A DNA stretch of 64,000 bases from Amycolatopsis viridis (GTDB taxonomy: Bacteria > Actinomycetota > Actinomycetes > Mycobacteriales > Pseudonocardiaceae). The first letter of the stretch is position 1. Each line of letters opens with the position of its first letter. The notes below the pieces were generated by a model, which made no database searches, had not been told where the DNA came from, and worked only from the letters and a program-made list of their open reading frames with translations. Below are positions 1-7,751 of this stretch, piece after piece. The stretch is taken from positions 868,001 through 932,000 of the forward strand of contig NZ_JAANOU010000001.1 in assembly GCF_011758765.1 (NCBI RefSeq). The letters are read 5' to 3'. A program made the position numbers and the translations under genes.

Positions 1-116
1 CCGCCGTTGCGGTCCGGCTCGGCGATCTGGGTGCGGAAGGCGACGACGCCTTCCAGCCCGGGCTTGAACCCGTCGTCCGGTTCTGTGTTGTTTGCAACGG
101 GCGCTGAGGTGGTCAC
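1..116 (-). CDS. citrate synthase II, N-terminal fragment (partial)
   Basis: Only the first 38 codons lie in the window; the gene runs off the left edge. The reading from a GTG at 116 gives a Thr/Pro-rich start, then FKPGLEGVVAFRTQIAEPD, which matches the N-terminus of the short actinobacterial citrate synthase 2 that condenses oxaloacetate and acetyl-CoA. GTG at 116 is preferred because AAAGG lies 9 nt upstream; an in-frame ATG at 140 has no properly spaced site. It is divergent from pdxH, a common neighbourhood in Pseudonocardiaceae. The family call rests on this short stretch only. Confidence 0.7.
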   Translation of the reverse strand, partial: MTTSAPVANNTEPDDGFKPGLEGVVAFRTQIAEPDRNG

Positions 117-431
117 TGGTGGAAACCTTTCGCTGCGCATTTCCCCGACAATTTCGCGCGCGGGACGCGTCCGGGGCGCCTCGTCGCACGGTGCCCACAC
201 CATCCTCCCGTCACGGCGGGGGAGCAATCGAAGAATGCGGTGGTTTCGGTCACGATTACGAGAACGATTCAGTCGGGCGTGCGGTAGATGTGAAAATCCT
301 GCGTTTCCGAGCGGCCCACGCCGCAGTTGCGTGCCCGTGGCGGGTGTCACCGTTCGTCGGCTTCCCGAGCGGCCCCCCAAGCCCTAACGTGGGTTGTTAC
401 GGGTGAGTAAGCGGGTCGTGGAGGTTGGCAC
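117..431. other. divergent intergenic region between citrate synthase II and pdxH
   Basis: About 315 bp with no convincing reading frame. It must hold the promoters of both flanking genes. The only recognisable element is GGAGG 7 nt before the pdxH ATG. A short direct repeat of ACGATT sits near 263-278 and could be an operator half-site, but nothing further supports that. Confidence 0.6.
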
Positions 432-1103
432 ATGCCAGAGGTCGAAAACATCGACGACGTTGCGGTACGCCTTCCCGGCATGCGGGTGGCCTACGACGGT
501 GAGGCGCTGGACGAGTCCGATCTGGCTCCCAGCTGGACCGAGCAGTTGCAGGACTGGCTGAACCACGCCATCGCGGCGGGGGTCGCCGAGCCCAACGCCA
601 TGGTGCTGGCCACCGCGGACGCCGATGGACGGCCGTCCTCCCGCAGCGTGCTGTGCAAGGGCCTCGACGAGCGCGGTGTGGTGTTCTACACGAACTTCAC
701 CTCCAAGAAGAGCCACGACCTGACCATCACGCGGTACGCGTCGGCGACCTTCCCGTGGTACGCGTTGCAGCGGCAGGTGACCGTGCGCGGCGAGGTGGAG
801 AAGGTCGACGTCAAGGAGACGGCCGAGTACTGGAAGCAGCGCCCGCGCGGTTCCCAGCTCGGCGCCTGGGCATCGCCGCAGTCCAAGGTCGTCACCGGGC
901 GGCGTGACCTGGACGTCGCGCTCGCCTCGATCGAACGCCGCTTCGGCGACGTCGACGAGGTGCCGCTGCCGCCGCACTGGGGCGGGTGGCGCATCCGGCC
1001 CGAGGTGGTCGAGTTCTGGCAGGGGCAGCGGGACCGGCTGCACGACCGGTTGCGCTACGTGCGCACCGCGGACGGCTGGCACATCGAGCGCGTCGCTCCC
1101 TGA
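432..1103 (+). CDS. pdxH: pyridoxamine 5'-phosphate oxidase
   Basis: FMN-dependent oxidase that converts pyridoxine or pyridoxamine 5'-phosphate to pyridoxal 5'-phosphate, the last step of vitamin B6 salvage, in the cytoplasm. The 223-residue product has the family length and the split-barrel flavin fold. Visible signatures are the PSSRSVLCKGLD and VVFYTNFTSKK strands that line the FMN site, and the C-terminal EVVEFWQG followed by RLHDRLRY, where the last Arg/His residues contact PLP. The ATG has GGAGG 7 nt upstream. It is divergent from citrate synthase II and followed by an MFS exporter with its own promoter. Confidence 0.95.
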   Translation: MPEVENIDDVAVRLPGMRVAYDGEALDESDLAPSWTEQLQDWLNHAIAAGVAEPNAMVLATADADGRPSSRSVLCKGLDERGVVFYTNFTSKKSHDLTITRYASATFPWYALQRQVTVRGEVEKVDVKETAEYWKQRPRGSQLGAWASPQSKVVTGRRDLDVALASIERRFGDVDEVPLPPHWGGWRIRPEVVEFWQGQRDRLHDRLRYVRTADGWHIERVAP

Positions 1104-1157
1104 GGCGCGAGCGAAATCACGCGACCCGATTAGTTAGCGCGGCTAAACTGGTCGGTT

Positions 1158-2444
1158 GTGAGTGTCGAGGCCGGTGCGCGCCGCGGTAAGAAGCGAAAAC
1201 TGCTGAAGTCCGTGGTCGTGGACGTGCGGCCGCTGCGCACGCCCGGCTTCCGGCGCCTGTTCACCGGTACCGCGATCACCGCGATCGGCAGCCAGCTGAC
1301 CACGGTCGCGGTGCCGAAGCAGGTCTTCGACCTCACCGGGTCGTCCGGGTACGTGGGTCTCGCCGGCATCGTCGCGCTCGTTCCGCTGCTCGTCTTCGGG
1401 TTGTGGGGCGGTGCGATCGCCGACACGGTGGACCGCCGGAAGCTGCTCATCTTCGGTAACGCGGGCATCGCCGTCGTGTCGGCCCTGCTGTGGGCACAGG
1501 CGTTCTTCGGCGTCGGCTCGGTGTGGCTGGTGTTCGTGCTGCTCGCGTGCAACCAGGCGTTCTTCGCGATCAACATGCCGACCCGCAGCGCGATCGTCGC
1601 CCGGCTGATCGAACCCGAACTGCTCCCGGCGGCGGCCGCGTTGTCCGGCACCGTGAACACGTTCGGCATGGTGTTCGGGCCGATGGCCGCCGGCGCGCTG
1701 ATGCCGGTGCTCGGTCTGCCGACCCTCTACCTCATCGACACCGTCGCCCTGGTCGTCGCGCTGTACGCGGTCTGGCGGCTGCCCGCACTGCCACCGCTGT
1801 CCGGCACGGTGCGGGCCGCCGGGCTGCGTGACGTGCTGGACGGTTTCCGCTACATGGGCACCCAGAAGGTGCTGCTCGCCTCGTTCGTGGTGGACATCAT
1901 CGCGATGGTCGCCGGCATGCCGCGGGCGCTGTTCCCGGAGATGGCCGAGCGGACCTTCGGCGACCCGCCCGGCGGCGGCCTCGCCCTGGGCTGGCTCTAC
2001 GCCGCGATCCCGATCGGCTCCGTGGTCATCGGGTTGTTCTCCGGCTGGCTCGGCCGGGTGCGGCGGCAGGGGGTCGCGGTGACGATCGCGATCTGCGCGT
2101 GGGGCGCGGCGGTGATCGGGTTCGGGTTGTCGCACTCGCTGTGGCTGGCGATCGTGTTCCTGTGCCTGGCCGGCGCCGCGGACATGGTCAGCGCGATCTA
2201 CCGCCAGGCGATCCTGGTGATGGCCGCGACCGACGAGATGCGCGGCCGCATGCAGGGCGCGTTCACCGTGGTCGTCGCGGGCGGCCCGCGGCTGGCCGAC
2301 CTCACGCACGGCTGGACCGCCGCCGCGGTGGGCACGGCTGCCGCGGCGACCGGGGGCGGGGTGCTGGTGATCGTGTTCATCGTGATCGCCGTCGCGCTGC
2401 TGCCGGCGTTCTGGCGCTACCGCGCGGCCGCGGTCGCCGGCTGA
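1158..2444 (+). CDS. MFS transporter, EntS/DHA3-like exporter
   Basis: Predicted 12-helix inner-membrane exporter of the major facilitator superfamily, 428 residues. The first helix pair contains the RLFTGTAITAIGSQLT stretch, and loop 2-3 carries GGAIADTVDRRKLL, the conserved Gly-x-x-x-Asp-Arg-x-Gly/Arg-type motif. The arrangement resembles the EntS/macrolide efflux (DHA3) subfamily, but the substrate cannot be read from sequence. The GTG start lies 8 nt after a TAAACT -10 box (1144-1149), so the mRNA is probably leaderless. It converges on the hypothetical gene at 2448 with a 3-bp gap. Confidence 0.85.
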   Translation: MSVEAGARRGKKRKLLKSVVVDVRPLRTPGFRRLFTGTAITAIGSQLTTVAVPKQVFDLTGSSGYVGLAGIVALVPLLVFGLWGGAIADTVDRRKLLIFGNAGIAVVSALLWAQAFFGVGSVWLVFVLLACNQAFFAINMPTRSAIVARLIEPELLPAAAALSGTVNTFGMVFGPMAAGALMPVLGLPTLYLIDTVALVVALYAVWRLPALPPLSGTVRAAGLRDVLDGFRYMGTQKVLLASFVVDIIAMVAGMPRALFPEMAERTFGDPPGGGLALGWLYAAIPIGSVVIGLFSGWLGRVRRQGVAVTIAICAWGAAVIGFGLSHSLWLAIVFLCLAGAADMVSAIYRQAILVMAATDEMRGRMQGAFTVVVAGGPRLADLTHGWTAAAVGTAAAATGGGVLVIVFIVIAVALLPAFWRYRAAAVAG

Positions 2445-2447
2445 CGA

Positions 2448-2966
2448 TCAGCCGCCGCGGAACGCCTCGGTGCCGGCCCGCGCGCGGTGTGGTTCGAGGG
2501 TTTCGCGCTGGCGGGCGGCCCGCTCGATCAGCTCGTCGAAGTCGACGCCCGGTACCCGGTCGGCGAGGTCGGCCTGGTCCCGAAGCGTCGTCCACAGCTG
2601 CTTCTTCCCGTCGATGCCCATCGCGAGCACCTCCAGCTCCAGGAACCGGCTCAGCGGTGAGTACGACAGCAGCCGGCCGTTCGGTTTGAGCCGCGCGATG
2701 CGTTCGGCACCGAACACGGCCGCCGTCTTGAGCGGGTTCTGCCGGACGCCCAGGTGGTCCATGATGGACCGGAACGTGTCGACGTCCTCCGCGATCCCGG
2801 TCGCCACCCGGGTCAGGGCCTCGCCCGCGTCCGTGTCGCGGTTGTTGCCCGCGGCGCGGCGGGCCAGTTCGCGCCAGCCCACGCCGAGCGCGAGCTGGTC
2901 GTTGAGGTAGATCGCCAGGTAGCCGTCCATCGGCGGCGGATACCCGCCGCCGGTCGGATCACGCAT
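2448..2966 (-). CDS. conserved hypothetical protein, mostly helical
   Basis: A 172-residue soluble protein that I do not assign to a family. It has no signal peptide, membrane segment or metal-binding cluster. The sequence reads as a bundle of amphipathic helices: a first helix around DGYLAIYLNDQLALGVGWREL, a central block with GAERIARLKPNGRLL, and a charged C-terminus. It starts 3 bp after the stop of the MarR regulator and on the same strand, so the two are probably co-transcribed and the MarR protein may control it. An alternative internal ATG at 2930 would remove 12 residues. Confidence 0.7.
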   Translation of the reverse strand: MRDPTGGGYPPPMDGYLAIYLNDQLALGVGWRELARRAAGNNRDTDAGEALTRVATGIAEDVDTFRSIMDHLGVRQNPLKTAAVFGAERIARLKPNGRLLSYSPLSRFLELEVLAMGIDGKKQLWTTLRDQADLADRVPGVDFDELIERAARQRETLEPHRARAGTEAFRGG

Positions 2967-2969
2967 CGA

Positions 2970-3446
2970 TCACTTCGCGCGCCCGCGCTTGAGCGTCCGC
3001 CGGATCTCCTCCGACGCCGCGCGGTACGCCGGTGCGGCGCGGGCGAAGTAGTCGAACAGGACGTCCTGCTTGTCCGGCGGGTACTGCGCGATCACCTCGG
3101 CGATGTGGCGCCGGGCCGGGCCGACGATCTCCGCGACGCCGGCCACCGCGTCCGCGACCGGCTCCACGACGACCTTGCGGCGGTCGGCCGGGTCCGCGGT
3201 GCGGCGCACGTACCCGGCGCGTTCGAGCCGGTCGATCAGCCGCGTGGTCGCGCCGGTGGTGAGCCCGGTGCGGGCGGACAGCTCACCGGAGGTCAGCGAT
3301 CCCTCGAGGTCGAGCAGGCTGAGCGCGTACCACTCGGTGGCGTGCAGGCCGGCCGCCTCGGCGCCGGCCAGCCCGTGCAGGCCGACGGCGTCGAGGTAGC
3401 GGCGGAAAACCACGCGCCGTTCGTGCTGACTTGCCACGGTGACCAT
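2970..3446 (-). CDS. MarR-family transcriptional regulator
   Basis: Winged-helix repressor of about 158 residues. The recognition region LTSGELSARTGLTTGATTRL is followed by the wing RTADPADRRKVVVEP, whose DxRxxx pattern is the MarR hallmark. The open frame extends further upstream, but those residues are encoded across a perfect palindrome and are unlikely. ATG 3446 is chosen; GTG 3437 with GAGG 9 nt upstream is an alternative. It is divergent from a SnoaL-like gene and an SDR and sits directly upstream of a hypothetical gene, so both units are likely targets. The effector is unknown. Confidence 0.85.
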   Translation of the reverse strand: MVTVASQHERRVVFRRYLDAVGLHGLAGAEAAGLHATEWYALSLLDLEGSLTSGELSARTGLTTGATTRLIDRLERAGYVRRTADPADRRKVVVEPVADAVAGVAEIVGPARRHIAEVIAQYPPDKQDVLFDYFARAAPAYRAASEEIRRTLKRGRAK

Positions 3447-3457
3447 CCTCTGCGTAT

Positions 3458-3477
3458 TATCTGCATGTATGCAGATA
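3458..3477. promoter_or_regulatory. 20-bp palindromic operator in the MarR/SnoaL divergent promoter
   Basis: TATCTGCATGTATGCAGATA has perfect 9-bp arms around a GT centre. It lies 11 bp upstream of the MarR start and 39 bp upstream of the divergent SnoaL-like gene. Position, length and symmetry are those of a MarR dimer operator, so autoregulation and control of the divergent gene are inferred. Confidence 0.7.
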
Positions 3478-3516
3478 CTGCACTGACGAAGATAAGTGTA
3501 GCGGACAGGAGAGACC

Positions 3517-3963
3517 ATGATCGACACCGACCGGACCGCGCCCGTCACCGCCGTCCTCGACTCGCTCGCGGAAGCCTGGGCCCGCGGCGACGCGGACTCC
3601 TACGGTGCGCACTTCACCGAGGACGCCACCTACGTCACCTTCGTCGGCACCCGCTACCAGGGCCGGCAGGACATCACGGACAGCCACCGCAGCCTGTTCG
3701 CCAAGTTCCTCAAGGGCACCCGGCTCGCGCACGAGGTGCTCGACGTGCGTTTCCTCGGCCCGGACGCGGCGGTCCTCACCAGCCGCGGCGACACCGTGAA
3801 GGGCAACCGGCCCAAGGCGCTGACCAAGGTGCAGACCTACACCCTCGTGCGCCAGGACGGCCGCTGGCTCGTCGCCGCGTTCCACAACACGCAGCGCAAG
3901 TCGCTGATGGAACGCATTTCGTTCGCCTTCGCGCCGGACACCCGCCCGAAGGCCGCGCGGTGA
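3517..3963 (+). CDS. SnoaL/SgcJ-like (NTF2 fold) protein
   Basis: 148-residue protein of the SgcJ/EcaC-type NTF2-like superfamily, small alpha+beta cones that bind or isomerise small hydrophobic molecules. Family features are the N-terminal helix ending in AWARGDADSYGAHFTEDATYV, the GRQDI turn, and a C-terminal strand with QDGRWLVAAFHNTQ. No specific reaction can be assigned. AGGAG lies 5 nt before the ATG. Its stop overlaps the GTG of the following SDR gene, so the two are translationally coupled. The pair sits behind the palindrome at 3458-3477 and is probably repressed by the divergent MarR protein. Confidence 0.85.
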   Translation: MIDTDRTAPVTAVLDSLAEAWARGDADSYGAHFTEDATYVTFVGTRYQGRQDITDSHRSLFAKFLKGTRLAHEVLDVRFLGPDAAVLTSRGDTVKGNRPKALTKVQTYTLVRQDGRWLVAAFHNTQRKSLMERISFAFAPDTRPKAAR

Positions 3964-4685
3964 GGGCGCTGGTCACCGGGGCGAGCGCCGGGATCGGCCG
4001 GGCGTTCGCGACCGCACTGGCCGCGGCGGGGTACGCCGTGACGGCCGTGGCCCGCCGCGAAGACCCGCTCACCGGATTGCTCGCGGAGCTGGGGCCGGGG
4101 CACGACCACCTGGCCGCGGACCTCGCCACGCCCGAGGGTGTGCGCGCCACCGCCGGCCTGCTCGCCGGCGGCGGCTACACGGTGCTGGTCAACAACGCGG
4201 GCGCCGCGGTGCACGGCGACTTCGCGGCCACGCCACTGGACCACTCGCTCGCCCAGCTCGACCTCAACTGCCGCGCGGTGGTGACGCTGGCGCACGCCTT
4301 CCTCGGCGCCGCCGAGCCGGGTGCCGCGCTGGTGAACGTGTCCTCGACCCTGGGGCACACGCCGAAGCCCGGCCTGGGTGTCTACAGCGCCACGAAGGCG
4401 TTCGTCACGGCGTTGTCGGAAACGTTGTGGCACGAGCAGAAGACCCGCGGCGTGCACGTGATGGCACTGTGCCCGGGCGTCACCGCGACCGCGTCCCAGG
4501 ACGCGGCCGACGTGCCGGCCTGGCTGGTGCAGACGCCGGAGGAGGTCGTGCGCCGCGCCATGTCCGCACTGGCCGGGCGCGGGGGTCCGGTCGTGGTGCC
4601 CGGCCGCGGCAACGCGGTGCTTACCGGGGTGGCGCGGCTGCTGCCCAGGAGGACGGTGCTGTCCCTGCTCGGCTCGGACCGCTAG
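3960..4685 (+). CDS. SDR-family short-chain dehydrogenase
   Basis: NAD(P)-dependent oxidoreductase of the classical short-chain dehydrogenase family, 241 residues. The cofactor motif TGASAGIG is at residues 6-13, NNAG follows strand 4, and the active site shows the Ser of NVSS and YSATK. The basic residues after strand 2 (ARRED) suggest NADPH. The GTG start overlaps the stop of the SnoaL-like gene (GTGA), which fixes the start. Its stop codon abuts that of the convergent metallo-beta-lactamase gene with no base in between. The substrate is unknown. Confidence 0.9.
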   Translation: MRALVTGASAGIGRAFATALAAAGYAVTAVARREDPLTGLLAELGPGHDHLAADLATPEGVRATAGLLAGGGYTVLVNNAGAAVHGDFAATPLDHSLAQLDLNCRAVVTLAHAFLGAAEPGAALVNVSSTLGHTPKPGLGVYSATKAFVTALSETLWHEQKTRGVHVMALCPGVTATASQDAADVPAWLVQTPEEVVRRAMSALAGRGGPVVVPGRGNAVLTGVARLLPRRTVLSLLGSDR

Positions 4686-5516
4686 CTACCGTCCACTCGC
4701 GACGTTGTCCAGGAACCAGGGATCGTGTGCGGACAGCACGCTGACCTCGTCGCCGTGGTCACGCACCAGTTCGCGCAGCCGCTGGTGGTTGCCCCGCCGC
4801 GCGCCCGGCACGGTCTCCACCTTGGACTCGAACCACGCGAGGCCCGGCGTCACGTGCGGGCGCACCGGGTCGATCTGGCCGTGGTGGAAGAACGCGTCAC
4901 CCGCGTGCAGCAGCCAGCCCTCGCCGGTGTCCACCGCGACGCCGGTGTGCCCGCGGGTGTGCCCGCCCAGTGGCACCAGCAGGATTTCCGGCGGTAGCCC
5001 GTCGAGCTGGCGCACGGCGTCGAACCCGAACCACTTCTCGCCGGCGTCCGGGTAGCTGCTCCACTGTGGACCGTGCGCGAAGTGCTGGGGCCGGTAGCGC
5101 GAGCGTTCCCGCGCGTTGCGGGGCGACCGGAGCGCCCGCAGCTCTTCGGCGTGGACGTGCACGGTGGCGTGCGGGAAGTCGACCAGTCCGCCGGCGTGGT
5201 CGAGATCGAGGTGGGTCAGGACGATGTGCCGGAGGTCGGCGAGTGCGTACCCCAGGCGGCGCACCTGCTCGGCGGCGGTCTCGGTGACCGAGGTCCGGAC
5301 GCCGACCATCCGCACGAACCGCGCGCCCAGCCACTCGTCCGCGCGCGTGACCGCCGGGGAACCCAGTCCGGTCTCGATCAGGACCAGCTCGTTCCCGGTC
5401 TCGACGAGCAGGCAGTGGCAGACCAGCTCGGCGCGGTGCCAGAACCCGCCGCGGCCGTCGATCAGGCGCCCGCCGAGCGGCCGCATCGTGCCGCAGTTGA
5501 GGTGGTGGATCTTCAT
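4686..5516 (-). CDS. metallo-beta-lactamase-fold hydrolase, lactonase-like
   Basis: 276-residue hydrolase of the metallo-beta-lactamase fold. The dinuclear zinc motif HTHLDLDHAGG is clear, with a downstream GGHTRGHTG histidine and HAGDAFFHHG. The overall layout, with the early ETGLG strand and late LSAHDPWFLDN, resembles the N-acyl homoserine lactonase (AiiA/AttM) group, but substrate identity cannot be read. The TetR gene upstream overlaps it by 4 nt (ATGA), so they form an operon that TetR probably autoregulates. It could quench lactone signals or hydrolyse another lactone. Confidence 0.85.
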   Translation of the reverse strand: MKIHHLNCGTMRPLGGRLIDGRGGFWHRAELVCHCLLVETGNELVLIETGLGSPAVTRADEWLGARFVRMVGVRTSVTETAAEQVRRLGYALADLRHIVLTHLDLDHAGGLVDFPHATVHVHAEELRALRSPRNARERSRYRPQHFAHGPQWSSYPDAGEKWFGFDAVRQLDGLPPEILLVPLGGHTRGHTGVAVDTGEGWLLHAGDAFFHHGQIDPVRPHVTPGLAWFESKVETVPGARRGNHQRLRELVRDHGDEVSVLSAHDPWFLDNVASGR

Positions 5517-6097
5517 TCCAGCTCCCGTTCGAAGGTGTGGCGCAGGTGCTCGGCGACGGCGTGCAGCGGCGCGAGATCGTGCTGGGTCCTGGCCAGGAGC
5601 AGAGCGCCTTCGATCGCGCTCAGCGCGATCGTGCTCAGTGTGGCCGCCCGCGCCGCATCGAGGCCCTCACCGGTGAGGTAGCCGGTGATGACGGCGTGCC
5701 ACGAGCGGTACCCGCCGGTGCACGCCTGGCGGATCGTCTCGCTGTCCCCGGCGTCGAGCGCGACGGTCGCGATCGGACAGCCGCTGCGGTAGCCGCTGTC
5801 GGCGAGGTTGCGGCCCAGCGCATCGATCACGCCGGTGATGGCGCTGCCGGCGTCCGGGGCGGCGGTGAGCAGCTCCCGCAGCAGGTCCGCCATCGCCTCG
5901 CCGGAGTGGGCGATCGCCTCCGCGGCGAGCTGCTCCTTGCCGCCGGGGAAGTGGAAGTACAGCGAGCCCTTCGGTGCGCCCCCGGCGGTGACCAGCTGGT
6001 TCAGCCCGGTCGCGTGGTAGCCCTGGGAGCGGAACAGCTCGGCGGCGGAGGCGACCATGCGGCGGCGGGTGTCGGTTCTGCGGACCACGCCGGTCAC
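5513..6097 (-). CDS. TetR-family regulator, LmrA/YxaF type
   Basis: Repressor of about 194 residues. The N-terminal helix-turn-helix contains AAELFRSQGYHATGLNQLV, and GGAPKGSLYFHFPGGKEQL is the recognition helix plus the following turn, as in the LmrA/YxaF subgroup. The C-terminal ligand pocket includes the SGCPIATVALDAGD segment typical of that group. GTG 6097 is chosen because TAGTTT (6105-6110) lies exactly 7 nt upstream, a leaderless arrangement; a TTG at 6106 is possible. It is followed by the lactonase-like gene with a 4-nt overlap. The ligand is unknown. Confidence 0.85.
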   Translation of the reverse strand: MTGVVRRTDTRRRMVASAAELFRSQGYHATGLNQLVTAGGAPKGSLYFHFPGGKEQLAAEAIAHSGEAMADLLRELLTAAPDAGSAITGVIDALGRNLADSGYRSGCPIATVALDAGDSETIRQACTGGYRSWHAVITGYLTGEGLDAARAATLSTIALSAIEGALLLARTQHDLAPLHAVAEHLRHTFERELE

Positions 6098-6114
6098 CTT
6101 AGCCAAACTATGAC

Positions 6115-6122
6115 GACCGGTC
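6115..6122. promoter_or_regulatory. GACCGGTC operator core upstream of the TetR gene
   Basis: An 8-bp perfect palindrome just upstream of the TAGTTT -10 box of the TetR gene. The right half extends to GACCGGTCTAG, which resembles the TAGACCGGTCTA operators described for LmrA/YxaF-type TetR proteins, but the left flank is not conserved. Autoregulation is inferred. Confidence 0.5.
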
Positions 6123-6184
6123 TAGTTAGTAGCTGCGCCCGGCCACTGAACTGGGGCTCGGCGCGCCGCGGCTATCTTCGGGGC

Positions 6185-7093
6185 ATGGCCAACCCCACCG
6201 GACAGCAGTTCGAGATCACCCGCGGCAACGCGCGCGCCGTCGTCACCGAGATCGGTGCTGGCCTGCGGGCGTTCGAGATCAGCGGCGTGCCCTACCTGGA
6301 GACCTTCGCCGAGGACGCCGCGCCGCCGAAGGGTGCGGGGCAGATCCTGCTGCCGTGGCCCAACCGGACCAAGGGTGCGGAGTGGACCTACCACGGGGAG
6401 CCCCAGCGGCTCGAGGTCACCGAGGAGGCCCGCGGCAACGCGATCCACGGCCTGACCCGGTACCGGCCGTGGACGCTCGTCGAGCACGCCGAATCGTCGA
6501 TCACCTTCGAGATCGAGGTGCCGCGACAGCCGGGCTGGCCGGTACCGCTCCAGGCCCGGATCACCTACGACCTCGCGCCGCGCGAGCTGACCGTGACCCA
6601 CGAGATCCGCAACGAGGGCTCCTCGGCCATCGGGGTCGGCGTGGGCGCCCACCCGTACTTCCGCATCGGCGACGTCCCGACCGACGAGCTGACGCTGACC
6701 CTGCCGGCCACCCGCGTGCGCCCGTACGTCGCCGACCAGCAGCTGCCCTACGGCGACGAGCGGGACACCGCGGGCACCGAGTACGACTTCCAGAAGGGGC
6801 GGCTGCTCGCCGAGGTCGACCTCGACACCGCGTTCGGCGGTCTCGTCGCCGCCGAGGACGGCCGGTTCCACCACGTCCTGTCCCGCGGCGACCGCAGCGT
6901 CGAGGTGTGGGCCGGCCCGGACTTCCGGTGGGTGCAGGTCTTCACCCCCGCCGACCTGACCGGTCGTGGCCGTGCCGTCGCGATCGAGCCGATGACCTGC
7001 CCGGCCGACGCGCTCAACTCCGGCACCGACCTGATCGAGCTGGCGCCGGGCGGCTCCTGGACCGGCAGCTGGGGCGTCCGCGTCCATGGCTGA
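6185..7093 (+). CDS. aldose 1-epimerase family protein (galactose mutarotase-like)
   Basis: 302-residue cytoplasmic enzyme of the galactose mutarotase-like beta-sandwich superfamily, which interconverts alpha and beta anomers of aldoses. Signature segments are ILLPWPNRTKGAEWTYHG near the start, NAIHGLTR with the conserved His, GVGAHPYF with the second catalytic His, and AIEPMTCPADALN, whose Glu is the general base. A TATCTT -10 box (6173-6178) lies 6 nt before the ATG, so the mRNA is probably leaderless. The last 8 nt overlap the start of the downstream acetyltransferase. Confidence 0.9.
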   Translation: MANPTGQQFEITRGNARAVVTEIGAGLRAFEISGVPYLETFAEDAAPPKGAGQILLPWPNRTKGAEWTYHGEPQRLEVTEEARGNAIHGLTRYRPWTLVEHAESSITFEIEVPRQPGWPVPLQARITYDLAPRELTVTHEIRNEGSSAIGVGVGAHPYFRIGDVPTDELTLTLPATRVRPYVADQQLPYGDERDTAGTEYDFQKGRLLAEVDLDTAFGGLVAAEDGRFHHVLSRGDRSVEVWAGPDFRWVQVFTPADLTGRGRAVAIEPMTCPADALNSGTDLIELAPGGSWTGSWGVRVHG

Positions 7094-7550
7094 CCCCGTC
7101 CGGCTCGGCGAGGCGGACGCGGGCGAACTGCTGACCCTGCAGCGGGCCGCGTTCGTCACCGAGGCGCAGGCACACGGCGACCCCGGCCTGCCGCCGCTGC
7201 GCGAGACCCTCGGCGAACTCGTCGCCGTCCTCCACGATCCGGACGTCTGCACCTGGGGCGTGCGGGACGGCGGACGGCTGGTGGCGAGCGTGCGGATCCG
7301 GGTGCGTGGTGAGACGGCCGAGGTCGGCCGGCTCGTGGTCGCCCCCGACCGGCAGGGGCAGGGCCTCGGCTCGGAACTGATGCGGGTGGCCGAAGACCGG
7401 TTGCCGCCCGGCGTGCGGGTGCTGCGGTTGTTCACCGGCGAGCGGAGTGCGGCACCGCTGCGCTTGTACACCCGGCTCGGTTACGTGGAAACCGCGCGGA
7501 CCCCGGAGGGGGATTATCACCTGGTGCATTTGGAGAAGCGCATCCCGTGA
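7086..7550 (+). CDS. GNAT-family N-acetyltransferase
   Basis: 154-residue acetyl-CoA dependent acyltransferase of the GNAT fold. Motif A is visible as VGRLVVAPDRQGQGLGSELM, containing the Q/R-x-x-G-x-G/A pyrophosphate loop, and the C-terminal LYTRLGYVETA is the motif B end typical of the family. The acceptor is not predictable. It overlaps the epimerase gene by 8 nt, so translation is likely coupled to it. The 200 bp downstream to the amidohydrolase hold no gene that I can support. Confidence 0.85.
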   Translation: MADPVRLGEADAGELLTLQRAAFVTEAQAHGDPGLPPLRETLGELVAVLHDPDVCTWGVRDGGRLVASVRIRVRGETAEVGRLVVAPDRQGQGLGSELMRVAEDRLPPGVRVLRLFTGERSAAPLRLYTRLGYVETARTPEGDYHLVHLEKRIP

Positions 7551-7751
7551 GGTGAGCGCGATCGGGCCCGACGGCCGGGGAGCGAACTTCCAAGGCGCCG
7601 AGGCGCGGTCCGGGGACTTCGTGGCCTGCCCGGACGCCGGTGGCCTCGGCCACGGCATCTTCGGCGCCGCCACCGCTGATCCCGGAGCCGGGAACGCCGT
7701 GCGGCGAGCCGGAGGGGTTTTCCGGGCGCCGGTCCGTTAGCTTGGCTCACC

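Noticed and set aside
7551-7751. Small open frame after the acetyltransferase
   Set aside because: It continues another frame of the upstream gene, has no start signal of its own, and its sequence matches no family that I recognise.
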